The notes under the pieces: generated by a model
Told to the model about the DNA's origin: nothing
Databases searched by the model: none
Seen by the model: the letters and a program-made list of their open reading frames with translations, nothing else
Translations under genes and position numbers: made by a program
DNA from: Defluviitaleaceae bacterium
GTDB lineage: Bacteria > Bacillota > Clostridia > Lachnospirales > WQUN01
Assembly (NCBI GenBank): GCA_009783395.1
Contig: WRHA01000291.1
Coordinates: forward strand, 1-6,240
Length of the DNA: 6,240 nt
Direction of reading: 5' to 3'
In this document: one piece after another, positions 1 to 5,735 of the stretch
Numbering within the stretch: the stretch's first letter is position 1
How the letters are laid out: each line of letters starts with the position of its first letter

Positions 1-770
1 AAAACCATAGGTGCAAGCAAGCCATAAGCGGCCATGCTCGTTATGAAATTAAGTACAGCCATGAATAACATCAGTCTGTATAAAAGTGCCGAAGCCTTAA
101 CTACCTTAAAGCCGCTACTCAAATCGTTTAGATAATTTCTAGCGTTAAATTTTAGCTTATCACTCTTGCTCTCTAAACGCAATGTAGGGATTTTTACGAA
201 AAACGCAAGCGACAGACAAGCAAAAGCCATTGTCATTAAATCAACGGCTATAACGCCCACGATGCCAATAAATCCAAGTAGTACAGCAGCCAAAGCAGGA
301 GCGATAACTTCCACCATGCCGCTTGAAAACGACTGCAAGCCAGTCGCCCTAACATAATGCTTTTTGGGGATAATCGCACTCACAACGACATTATTTGCAA
401 GGGTTTGAAAACTCCCCAAAATGCTTGTGATGAGGTTAATACCAAAAATATGCCATATTTCTAACGCATCAAACCGCAAAAGCAAGAACAGTACAAATGT
501 GCATACGCCTGTACCTATGTCGGCATAAATCATAATGCGTTTTTTGTTGTTTCGGTCTACAAAAGGGCTTACAAAAACACCCATTAACATTCGGGGCAAC
601 ATAACAAGTAGAGCAGAAACAGAAAGCACGAGTGCGCTTCCAGTTTGTTCAAATGCCCATATTGATATGGCAAATCCTGTCATAGTCGTGCCTAGTGAGG
701 ACACGGACTGCCCAAGCCAAAGGGTTAAGAAATTACGCATTTCTGCAATGTATATTTTTATGGAACTCAT
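1..770 (-). CDS. MFS drug-efflux-type transporter, 5' part (runs off the window)
   Basis: The reverse strand is open from an ATG at 770 to the window edge (256 complete codons, no stop), so this is the N-terminal 60% or so of a 12-helix major facilitator. The protein starts MSSIKIYIAEMRNFLTLWLG and shows the hydrophobic helices expected of an MFS N-terminal half. MFS motif A lies between helices 2 and 3 at about residues 64-84, with G64, D72, R73, K76, K77 and R78. Phrases such as LWLGQSVSSLG and EQTGSALVLS resemble the MefA-like (MFS_3) macrolide and drug efflux branch. By family it would be an inner-membrane proton-coupled exporter; the substrate cannot be read from sequence. The start is fixed by an AAAAGGAGAT ribosome binding site. 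The gene follows a short leader ORF, a promoter and an operator-like palindrome, which suggests regulated expression. Codon use looks AT-richer than purH, so acquisition by transfer is possible. Confidence 0.9.
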   Translation of the reverse strand, partial: MSSIKIYIAEMRNFLTLWLGQSVSSLGTTMTGFAISIWAFEQTGSALVLSVSALLVMLPRMLMGVFVSPFVDRNNKKRIMIYADIGTGVCTFVLFLLLRFDALEIWHIFGINLITSILGSFQTLANNVVVSAIIPKKHYVRATGLQSFSSGMVEVIAPALAAVLLGFIGIVGVIAVDLMTMAFACLSLAFFVKIPTLRLESKSDKLKFNARNYLNDLSSGFKVVKASALLYRLMLFMAVLNFITSMAAYGLLAPMV

Positions 771-775
771 TGTCA

Positions 776-785
776 ATCTCCTTTT
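776..785 (-). promoter_or_regulatory. Ribosome binding site of the MFS gene
   Basis: AAAAGGAGAT on the minus strand ends five bases before the ATG at 770. It decides the start codon of the transporter. Confidence 0.8.
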
Positions 786-837
786 ATTGTTATTTTCCGC
801 AATAAAAGAAGCAGACAACGACTATTGCCAGTCTAAC

Positions 838-930
838 TTAGCGACTCATAAAATCGCTCCAAACAGCCGTCGCCGCTTCTGAATGGAGCAAAACATTTGC
901 CGTTACTTCATGTTTCATTTGTTGAATCAC
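838..930 (-). CDS. Putative 30-aa leader peptide upstream of the MFS transporter
   Basis: A 30-codon ORF starting GTG at 930 and ending TAA at 838. It is preceded at 936-944 by AGGCGGTGA, one mismatch from the ideal Shine-Dalgarno AGGAGGTGA, with a five-base spacer. The peptide begins MIQQMKHEVTANVL (GTG read as Met) and ends WSDFMSR. It lies about 65 nt downstream of the promoter -10 and 67 nt upstream of the transporter ATG, on the same strand. No known domain is recognised. Several alternative short helices can form in its mRNA, including GCTCCA/TGGAGC and AGCGA/TCGCT. Leader peptides controlling antibiotic-resistance pumps and methylases by ribosome stalling are well known in Bacillota (for example upstream of mef/msr and erm genes), so a translational or transcriptional attenuation role is inferred. 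It could instead be a chance ORF. Confidence 0.5.
   Translation of the reverse strand: MIQQMKHEVTANVLLHSEAATAVWSDFMSR
856..889. repeat. Imperfect palindrome inside the leader ORF
   Basis: Arms GCTCCAAACAG (856-866) and CTGAATGGAGC (879-889) pair at 9 of 11 positions, with a 2x2 A/A internal loop and a 12-nt apical segment. It lies within the leader peptide coding region, upstream of the MFS gene. It overlaps an alternative stem, AGCGA (840-844) with TCGCT (854-858); the two cannot form together, which suits an attenuation-type leader. Confidence 0.45.
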
Positions 931-968
931 GTTTGTCACCGCCTAACGATTGCAATTAGATATTACCC

Positions 969-992
969 TGCACAAAATATAAATTTTCTGCA
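969..992. promoter_or_regulatory. Operator-like 24-bp palindrome at the MFS transcription start
   Basis: Symmetric pattern TGCA-n-AAAAT-n-TA-n-ATTTT-n-TGCA; 20 of 24 bases obey perfect dyad symmetry. It begins five bases downstream of the -10 hexamer (997-1002), so it covers the expected transcription start. This is the typical position of a repressor operator. No regulator gene is visible on this side of the window. Confidence 0.5.
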
Positions 993-996
993 ACAA

Positions 997-1026
997 ATCA
1001 TAGCATTTTCATTGTATCAAAGTCAA
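997..1026 (-). promoter_or_regulatory. Sigma-A-type promoter of the leader/MFS unit
   Basis: Minus strand TTGACT (-35, 1026-1021), an 18-bp spacer, then TATGAT (-10, 1002-997). Each hexamer has one mismatch to consensus. It reads towards the leader ORF and the transporter. Confidence 0.7.
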
Positions 1027-1073
1027 CGCGAAATCGGGGCTGTTACAAAAATAATCGCCGAGCATATAATACT

Positions 1074-1095
1074 AAAAAAAGCACGCCAAGCGTGC
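1074..1095 (-). terminator. Rho-independent terminator of the zinc-ribbon operon
   Basis: On the minus strand, a perfect 6-bp stem GCACGC/GCGTGC with a TTG loop is followed directly by seven T. It is oriented to end transcription arriving from the zinc-ribbon/TPM-tail operon and lies just upstream of the MFS promoter, separating the two units. It has no T-run on the plus strand, so it acts in one direction only. Confidence 0.85.
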
Positions 1096-1122
1096 ATTGG
1101 ACGGCGTGGACATTTGGCGGTA

Positions 1123-1144
1123 AGGAACTGTCCGGACAGTTCCT
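1123..1144. repeat. Perfect 22-bp palindrome
   Basis: AGGAACTGTCC (1123-1133) is followed immediately by its exact reverse complement GGACAGTTCCT (1134-1144), with no spacer. It sits in non-coding DNA between the unassigned stretch and the terminator at 1074-1095. No T-run follows on either strand, so it is not a standard terminator. It may be a dimeric regulator site or a REP/iterated palindrome unit. Confidence 0.8.
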
Positions 1145-1465
1145 AAGTGACGTTACGTCTTGAAGCCGGATGGACTTTCATGGCCCGCAAAAGGAATTTT
1201 CATATGTTTGATTCGCATATATCCGGCTTGCTTTCGGGGGCATTGCTTCGGAAAGTGCTTAACAACGACCCCATTTCGCTTTTCGAATTCAATTGTATCA
1301 CGGGTATATTGGTCGCCGGCAATATCCCGTTTGATACTTCTTTTGCGTCGGGAACGCGAAAAAACCCCGCTTCGCTTCAGCTTACAATTCACCTCAGCCC
1401 AACGTCTACTCTTGTTCTTGTGGTTTCGCTCGAGCCCGGCTCGTCGGTGTTTTCGCCGAGTCCTT
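1145..1465. other. Stretch with no recognisable gene; contains inverted repeats
   Basis: About 320 bases between the end of the TPM-tail gene and the palindrome. Open frames exist on both strands (79 codons minus, 106 codons plus), but they share the same codon register in antisense, lack good ribosome binding sites and resemble no family I recognise. The minus frame is strongly Arg/Lys-rich, as shadow frames often are. Structure seen: GACGT-T-ACGTC at 1149-1159, and a perfect 9-bp inverted repeat AAGCCGGAT (1163-1171) / ATCCGGCTT (1221-1229). The stretch could be decayed coding DNA or a small repeat element. Confidence 0.4.
1163..1229. repeat. 9-bp inverted repeat pair with 49-nt spacer
   Basis: AAGCCGGAT at 1163-1171 and its exact reverse complement ATCCGGCTT at 1221-1229. 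They lie close to the 22-bp palindrome and the GACGTTACGTC palindrome. Function unknown; chance is possible at this length. Confidence 0.35.
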
Positions 1466-1478
1466 AGAATGCGCCGCC

Positions 1479-1742
1479 CTAACGTCGTCGCATTCCGCCG
1501 CCGCGCCTGCCTCCGGAATTATTCTGCGGCCTTGGGATGCGTACGATGTTATTGTACAAAAAAGTGTCCTTTTGATTTGTTGTGCGGAAAGAGCCGCCGC
1601 GTGTGTAGTTGCAGGCGGTGCGCTCGGTTTTTACGGACTTTAATTTGCTTCGCACAGCAACCATTATCGCGCCCGAAATCGCCGCGCCGATACCGATACA
1701 AATGCCGAAAATTATCAACTCTGCAAGAATAAATTCCATCAT
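1479..1742 (-). CDS. Small membrane protein: C-terminal tail of a TPM-domain (YgcG-like) protein without the TPM domain
   Basis: An 87-residue protein starting MMEFILAELIIFGICIG. Residues about 3-28 form one hydrophobic membrane helix, followed by a basic segment (RSKLKSVK), then AxNYTRGGSF, KDTFLYNNIVRIPRP, QNNSGG and a Gly/Arg-rich end. This order (helix, LKSV, Y-x-R-x-GSF, DxFLY, VxRxPRP, NNSSGG, poly-Gly) is how I know the ends of bacterial TPM-domain proteins; the roughly 150-residue extracytoplasmic TPM domain that should precede the helix is absent. The start is placed at the ATG at 1742 because it overlaps the TGA of the zinc-ribbon gene (ATGA), a translational-coupling arrangement; an in-frame ATG at 1757 is less likely. 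After the TAG at 1479 the frame continues GGAF then TAA (1464-1466), like the usual Gly-rich aromatic end of the family, so the TAG may be a late nonsense mutation. Function unknown; a partner role for the zinc-ribbon protein is inferred. Confidence 0.65.
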   Translation of the reverse strand: MMEFILAELIIFGICIGIGAAISGAIMVAVRSKLKSVKTERTACNYTRGGSFRTTNQKDTFLYNNIVRIPRPQNNSGGRRGGGMRRR

Positions 1743-2821
1743 AAAATAACCACCCATCTAAGCGCGTACAACACAATCGCTATTATAAATGTAAGCACGG
1801 CACACCATTTCCAAAACGCGCCCCAATCCGTCGGCAAATCGCCCACGAACTTTCCGGTTTGCCCGTTCATTGCAAAAAGATAGTTTTCGCCGCGCCACGT
1901 TGTATTTAAAACCCACACAGGCAGAAGCGCGTATTTTACCTCGCTTTTTCTTAAATACACGCCGCGATATTCCGGCGTAACGGTCGCGTAGCCCGTAACG
2001 GTTTTGCGAAATGCGTCCTCGGTGCTTGCGCGGATACGTTCGTTTGCGCGGTCGATGCAATGTTTTTCGCAATAATCGAATTTATCCGCCAAATATCCTG
2101 CAAGATACGCGGTTTGAAAATCCAGTGCGGTTGACGCATCAAATGGCTCAATCGACTCCATTAAATCCGCCGCAAGTTTAGCAGACGCATCCACAGGCAC
2201 TTTGTCAAACGCCATTTCGCCTTGCCGAACCACGTTAAAATGCCGCGTTTCCGTGTAAATAAATCGCGAGTCGCTCCAGGTTCGAACACTCGTTGTTTTG
2301 TAACGCATATTGGCATCAACGTCCGCGTCGAACAGCCAAAACGGTACATACAAGCCCTTTATTTCTGCCAAATGCTTCGTCGTTTTGAAGCACTTTGGCA
2401 ATAGTTTTTTTCCGCTCAGATGCTTTTGCAACGCCTCAATGGCGGCTTTTTTGTCGAGCTTAAACGGTATAATCAAGTCCGGTTTCGCGCTGCCCGACAA
2501 TTGACCCATCATGATAACGGGATTGTCGCAATACGGGCAATGCGTCGCCGCCGTGCTTTCCTCCGCGATAATTTCGCCCGCGCAGGAATTGCACGAATAC
2601 AGGCGCATTCCTTCCTCTTCGCCCTCTATCCATTCCGAATCATCGTGGCTCGCCCATTCGACCGCATCCGACTCGCTTGCAAGCCCGTCGTCCCGCTCCT
2701 TCAAGGCCTGCGGACAAAACTCCGAATCACAATACGGACAGTTCATTTGTTGCGAGCTCGGATCAAATTGTACCGCGCCCGAGCAGTTCGGGCATTTATA
2801 CTCCATGAGTGCCTGTTGCAT
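1739..2821 (-). CDS. Double zinc-ribbon (TFIIB-type) membrane-anchored protein of unknown function
   Basis: A 360-aa protein. An N-terminal zinc ribbon has C10-P-N-C13 and C28-P-Y-C31. A second ribbon has C77-N-S-C80 and C95-P-Y-C98. An acidic linker (about 42-72) lies between them. A conserved body follows (LIIPFKLDK near 116-124, YVPFWLFD, then LLPVWVLNTTW and FAMNGQTGKFVGDLP near 305-330), and a final hydrophobic helix at about 338-358 ends in RWVVIL. This matches proteins annotated in Clostridia as TFIIB-type zinc ribbon-containing protein. Both ribbons look intact for zinc binding. The helix at the extreme C-terminus suggests a tail-anchored protein with cytoplasmic ribbons. The start at 2821 is set by AAAGGGGGAT upstream. 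Its stop overlaps the start of the TPM-tail gene, so the two form an operon ending at the terminator at 1074-1095. Biochemical role is unknown; involvement in membrane or envelope protein handling is inference from the TPM association. Confidence 0.8.
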   Translation of the reverse strand: MQQALMEYKCPNCSGAVQFDPSSQQMNCPYCDSEFCPQALKERDDGLASESDAVEWASHDDSEWIEGEEEGMRLYSCNSCAGEIIAEESTAATHCPYCDNPVIMMGQLSGSAKPDLIIPFKLDKKAAIEALQKHLSGKKLLPKCFKTTKHLAEIKGLYVPFWLFDADVDANMRYKTTSVRTWSDSRFIYTETRHFNVVRQGEMAFDKVPVDASAKLAADLMESIEPFDASTALDFQTAYLAGYLADKFDYCEKHCIDRANERIRASTEDAFRKTVTGYATVTPEYRGVYLRKSEVKYALLPVWVLNTTWRGENYLFAMNGQTGKFVGDLPTDWGAFWKWCAVLTFIIAIVLYALRWVVIL

Positions 2822-2826
2822 GAGAA

Positions 2827-2835
2827 TCCCCCTTT
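2827..2835 (-). promoter_or_regulatory. Ribosome binding site of the zinc-ribbon gene
   Basis: AAGGGGGAT-type purine run on the minus strand, about six bases before the ATG at 2821. It supports that start rather than the in-frame ATG five codons later. Confidence 0.6.
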
Positions 2836-2844
2836 CGTGAAAAT

Positions 2845-2873
2845 TTTATATCACAGCAGGGGTATTTGGGCAA
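2845..2873 (-). promoter_or_regulatory. Promoter of the zinc-ribbon/TPM-tail operon
   Basis: Minus strand TTGCCC (-35, 2873-2868), a 17-bp spacer, then TATAAA (-10, 2850-2845), with TG one base before the -10 (extended -10). It diverges from the LCP promoter within a 115-bp intergenic region. Confidence 0.65.
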
Positions 2874-2894
2874 ATTTTGTACATGCGATTTATA

Positions 2895-2903
2895 TGTTAT
2901 AAT
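2895..2903 (+). promoter_or_regulatory. Extended -10 promoter of the LCP gene
   Basis: TGTTATAAT: a perfect TATAAT (2898-2903) with the TG extension (2895-2896). The matching -35 region around 2875-2880 (TTTTGT) is poor, consistent with an extended -10 promoter. The gene start is 33 nt downstream. Confidence 0.65.
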
Positions 2904-2926
2904 ATGTGAAGGATTTCGAAGCACAT

Positions 2927-2933
2927 AGGAGAT
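2927..2933 (+). promoter_or_regulatory. Ribosome binding site of the LCP gene
   Basis: TAGGAGA, ending about three to five bases before the ATG at 2937; the spacing is slightly short but the match is strong. Confidence 0.7.
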
Positions 2934-2936
2934 TAT

Positions 2937-4037
2937 ATGTTCAAAAATTTTGCTCTCAAACAAAAAATTTCAATAAAACCATTTCTCATATCCGCCGCAA
3001 TATCTCTCGCCGCTATATTGATAATTGCCGGCGGAGTGTTTGTGTTTGCTTTCGGACGAACCATCCGGCCGCCCGAAGTCCCCAATATACCCGTGACGCA
3101 TATGTGGGATGATGATCCATTTTTACAAAACAGCTCGTCCGAAAACGCCGATTCGGGCAGTGATTTGGAGGAAAACTCGGAGGCAGAAATACCCCCGCCT
3201 CTGTTGCAACAATATGAGGACAGGACGCCCATGTTTTTTACCTTCTTAATATTTGGGCTGACAAACGGGCTTAATGCCAATACGATTATGGTTGGTGCGT
3301 ATGATTATAATACGGGAAACGGATATATAATCAGCATTCCTCGTGACACCCGTGTCGCCTTCGAACGTAATAACCAAAAAATTGTTGCCGCATACAATGT
3401 CGGTCGCTTGGGCGGCAGGGGACATGATGGCGGCGTGTCACGTATGAAAATGGAAGTTCAAACTTTGGTGGGATTCAGACCGGATTTTTATATATGTATA
3501 GATTACGACGCGTTTATTCGTATGGTTGATGCTATCGGCGGCGTGGAAATTTATGTACCCTTCCACATGCGTTACGACGACCCCTTGGACAACCTCCATA
3601 TAAATATTCCGGCGGGTATGCAAATGCTTGACGGGCATAATTCTCTGCACTTTGCCAGATACCGCAGGGGAAATTTCGGCCGAAATACCATAACCGATTT
3701 TCAGCGCATCGAGCATCAACAGCAGGTGTTAAACGCCGTGATGGAGGAACTCCTAACCCCGGCGTCAATTTTGAGACTTCCCGAATTCTTTGACATTTTT
3801 GATACCTATGTAGATTCAAATTTATCACCCGGCGAGCTGGCTTGGTTTGCAAATCAAGCTCGCCGGGTAAACGGTGAATCCTTGCACCAATATACTTTGC
3901 CGATTGCACGCTCCGGCGGCGAACCTTATTGGTACGAATACCCAAGCGAAGCGGAGATACTGGAGCTTGTAAACCGTACCGTAAATCCCCTCGTTCGTGA
4001 TATTACATCGGAGGATTTGCGGATTATACGAAACTAA
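2937..4037 (+). CDS. LytR-CpsA-Psr (LCP) family cell-wall glycopolymer ligase homologue
   Basis: A 366-aa protein with a short basic cytoplasmic N-terminus, a membrane helix at about 17-39, an acidic low-complexity linker (about 57-90) and an extracellular LCP domain from about 98 to 270. Family landmarks are ISIPRDTRV (132-140, with R136 and D137), YNVGRLGG, the VDAIGGVEIYVP block (197-208), GMQMLDGHNSLHFARYRRG (227-245, with R241 and R243) and D254-F-Q-R257-I-E-H-Q-Q. LCP enzymes transfer lipid-linked polymers such as teichoic acids or capsule to peptidoglycan. Oddly, the usual R-x-D-T-I-M near the start of the domain reads N113-A-N115-T-I-M, and the upstream Asp-containing loop (GxD) reads GLTNGL. 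Residues at these places hold Mg2+ and pyrophosphate in characterised LCP proteins, so activity may be altered. The start is supported by TAGGAGA at 2927-2933. The stop lies 4 bp from the convergent purH stop. Confidence 0.9.
   Translation: MFKNFALKQKISIKPFLISAAISLAAILIIAGGVFVFAFGRTIRPPEVPNIPVTHMWDDDPFLQNSSSENADSGSDLEENSEAEIPPPLLQQYEDRTPMFFTFLIFGLTNGLNANTIMVGAYDYNTGNGYIISIPRDTRVAFERNNQKIVAAYNVGRLGGRGHDGGVSRMKMEVQTLVGFRPDFYICIDYDAFIRMVDAIGGVEIYVPFHMRYDDPLDNLHINIPAGMQMLDGHNSLHFARYRRGNFGRNTITDFQRIEHQQQVLNAVMEELLTPASILRLPEFFDIFDTYVDSNLSPGELAWFANQARRVNGESLHQYTLPIARSGGEPYWYEYPSEAEILELVNRTVNPLVRDITSEDLRIIRN
3827..3868. repeat. Perfect 12-bp GC-rich inverted repeat within the LCP gene
   Basis: ACCCGGCGAGCT (3827-3838) and its exact reverse complement AGCTCGCCGGGT (3857-3868), with an 18-nt loop that itself holds TTTGCAAA. 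It encodes SPGELAWFANQARRV, so it is compatible with coding. It is a strong potential hairpin on both strands; no T-run follows it on either, so it is not a classical terminator. Confidence 0.7.
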
Positions 4038-4041
4038 GTTT

Positions 4042-5565
4042 TCAGTGCTTAAAGTGACGCATTCCGGTAAAAATCATTGCAATGCCGTGTTTATCACATG
4101 CGTCGATGGAGTCTTGGTCTTTGATGGAGCCGCCGGGCTGGATTATAACCTCGATGCCGTATGATGCGGCAAGCTCGACGGTATCCGGCATGGGAAAGAA
4201 TGCGTCGGATGCGAGAACCGCCCCGTGTGCGCGGTCGCCTGCGTCGCCGATCGCGATTTTTGCCGCCCCAACACGGTTTGTTTGACCGGGGCCGATGCCG
4301 ACGGTCATGTTGTCGCGAGCAAGCAAGATGCCGTTAGATTTTATGTGCTTTACGCATGTCCATGCGAAGCGGGCTGTTTTTAGCTCGGCTTCGGTGGGCT
4401 TTCTTTTTGTCGGGAAGGTCAAGGTTACATCGTCGAAGCCCTTTTTGTCGGCCTCCTGGATAAGAAGCCCGCCGGACACTGCGGAGAATTTTTGTTCCGC
4501 GTCATCCGAAACCGGAAATTTTTCCGAAACGGTAAGAAGTCGCAGATTTTTTTTCTTCATTAAAATTTCAAGTGCGGCGTCGGAATACGACGGCGCGATA
4601 ATTACCTCGAGAAAAATTTCGCTCATTTTTTCGGCGGCTTTTTTGCACACCTCGCGATTAAGCGCGATAATCCCTCCGAAAATAGAAACGGGGTCGGCTT
4701 CGAATGCCCGCGCATACGCCTCGCCGATTGTTTCGCCAATACCAACGCCGCACGGATTTTGATGCTTAACGGCGACGGCGGCAGGCATGGAAAATTCGCG
4801 AACGCAGGCAAGAGCGGCGTCTGCATCAGCGAGATTGCAATATGAAAGTTCCTTGCCGTGCAACTTTTTTGCCGAAACAATCGAATCGGCGCGACAAACC
4901 GGCTCGGCATACAGTGCCGCGCCTTGGTGCGGATTTTCGCCGTAACGAAGCGGCTGTTGCAACTCGTATGTCAGCGTCAGCTTTTCAGGATATGCATCTT
5001 TTGTAAAATGCGCGGCAATCAGCGCGTCATAGGCGGCTGTGTGGCGAAAAGCTTTCGCCGCCAAAGCCTTTTTCGTCTCCCGTGAGACGCCGCCCGCTTC
5101 AATTTCCGCCAAAACCCTTACATAGTCCGCCGGGTCAACAACAACAGCCACCGACGCTTGATTTTTTGCGGCAGAACGAATCATCGACGGCCCGCCGATG
5201 TCGATATTTTCGATAACCTCTTCTTCGGAAACGCCCTGCTTCGAAATCGTCGCCTTAAACGGATACAAATTCACCGCAACAATGTCGATGGTGTTAATTC
5301 CGTGCGCTTTTAGGGTTTCCATATGTGCGGGATTATCGCGCACGGCCAAAAGCCCGCCGTGAATCGCAGGATGCAACGTTTTAACGCGCCCGTCCAAAAT
5401 TTCGGCAAAGCCCGTTACATCGGAAATATTTATCGCGCCGATTGTTTTCAGCACCTCGAATGTTCCGCCGGTTGAAACAATTTCATAGCCCGCCGCCGCA
5501 AGACCTCTTGCAAATTCAAGCACGCCGTCTTTGTTCGACACGCTGATTAATGCCCGTTTTTTCAT
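4042..5565 (-). CDS. purH: Bifunctional AICAR formyltransferase / IMP cyclohydrolase
   Basis: A 507-aa protein, full length for the family (B. subtilis about 512). It performs the last two steps of IMP synthesis: AICAR + 10-formyl-THF gives FAICAR, then ring closure to IMP, in the cytoplasm. The N-terminal MGS-like cyclohydrolase domain (about 1-195) shows STGGTFEVL, DGRVKTLHPAIHGG (R60, K62), NLYPF (Y101), NIDIGGPSMIRSAAKN (D122, K134). The AICARFT domain shows LRYGENPHQ (206-214), AVKHQNPCG with the catalytic pair K267-H268, SIFGGI, GPGQTNRVGA, SDAFFPMPD, QPGGSIKDQD, and the family C-terminal end TGMRHFKH. All expected catalytic residues are present. The start at 5565 is supported by TAGGAGTG at 5573-5580. 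It appears to be a single-gene unit with its own promoter, not next to other pur genes, with an AbrB-like gene upstream on the same strand. No purine riboswitch or recognisable PurR box is seen in the short leader. Confidence 0.97.
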   Translation of the reverse strand: MKKRALISVSNKDGVLEFARGLAAAGYEIVSTGGTFEVLKTIGAINISDVTGFAEILDGRVKTLHPAIHGGLLAVRDNPAHMETLKAHGINTIDIVAVNLYPFKATISKQGVSEEEVIENIDIGGPSMIRSAAKNQASVAVVVDPADYVRVLAEIEAGGVSRETKKALAAKAFRHTAAYDALIAAHFTKDAYPEKLTLTYELQQPLRYGENPHQGAALYAEPVCRADSIVSAKKLHGKELSYCNLADADAALACVREFSMPAAVAVKHQNPCGVGIGETIGEAYARAFEADPVSIFGGIIALNREVCKKAAEKMSEIFLEVIIAPSYSDAALEILMKKKNLRLLTVSEKFPVSDDAEQKFSAVSGGLLIQEADKKGFDDVTLTFPTKRKPTEAELKTARFAWTCVKHIKSNGILLARDNMTVGIGPGQTNRVGAAKIAIGDAGDRAHGAVLASDAFFPMPDTVELAASYGIEVIIQPGGSIKDQDSIDACDKHGIAMIFTGMRHFKH

Positions 5566-5572
5566 GCTGATG

Positions 5573-5580
5573 CACTCCTA
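5573..5580 (-). promoter_or_regulatory. Ribosome binding site of purH
   Basis: TAGGAGTG on the minus strand, about seven bases before the ATG at 5565. Confidence 0.7.
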
Positions 5581-5603
5581 ATTCGCTAATTTTGTATATT
5601 GTA

Positions 5604-5632
5604 ATTTTATCAACATGATACAACAGGCGCAA
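5604..5632 (-). promoter_or_regulatory. Promoter of purH
   Basis: Minus strand TTGCGC (-35, 5632-5627), a 17-bp spacer, then TAAAAT (-10, 5609-5604), with TG one base before the -10. It lies about 40 nt upstream of the purH start, so the leader is too short for a purine riboswitch. Confidence 0.6.
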
Positions 5633-5637
5633 CCCGA

Positions 5638-5650
5638 TACGCTAAGCGTA
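5638..5650. promoter_or_regulatory. 13-bp palindrome upstream of the purH -35 box
   Basis: TACGCT-A-AGCGTA, perfect arms of six around one base, centred 12 bases upstream of the -35 hexamer edge. The position suits an activator or repressor site; no known regulator is matched. Confidence 0.4.
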
Positions 5651-5664
5651 CAGTGAGGGAAATG

Positions 5665-5712
5665 GTAGTTCAGAACCAACACTGTGCAAGCAGGGGTTTG
5701 TAATCGCCTTTA
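5665..5712 (+). repeat. Left inverted-repeat arm of the AbrB unit
   Basis: The core starts TTCAGAACCAACACTGTGCA (5669-5688), continues to 5697 and is followed by ATCGCCTTT. It lies between the purH promoter and the end of the AbrB-like gene. Confidence 0.85.
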
Positions 5713-5735
5713 ATTTTCGCTGGTGGCAGCAGGGT

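Noticed and set aside
535..1146. Plus-strand ORFs opposite the MFS gene and its leader
   Set aside because: The minus-strand transporter frame with its motif A, promoter and ribosome binding site explains this DNA; the plus frames are shadows.
1153..1392. 79-codon minus-strand ORF (Arg/Lys-rich)
   Set aside because: The GTG start has AGG too close to serve as a ribosome binding site, the composition is typical of a shadow frame, and no domain is recognisable.
1147..1467. 106-codon plus-strand ORF over the unassigned stretch
   Set aside because: It has no clear ribosome binding site, resembles no family I know, and is in codon-register antisense to an equally open minus-strand frame; neither can be preferred from sequence alone.
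2420..2902. Plus-strand ORFs opposite the zinc-ribbon gene
   Set aside because: They are basic, low-complexity shadows; the minus frame holds four CxxC motifs and the expected membrane helix.
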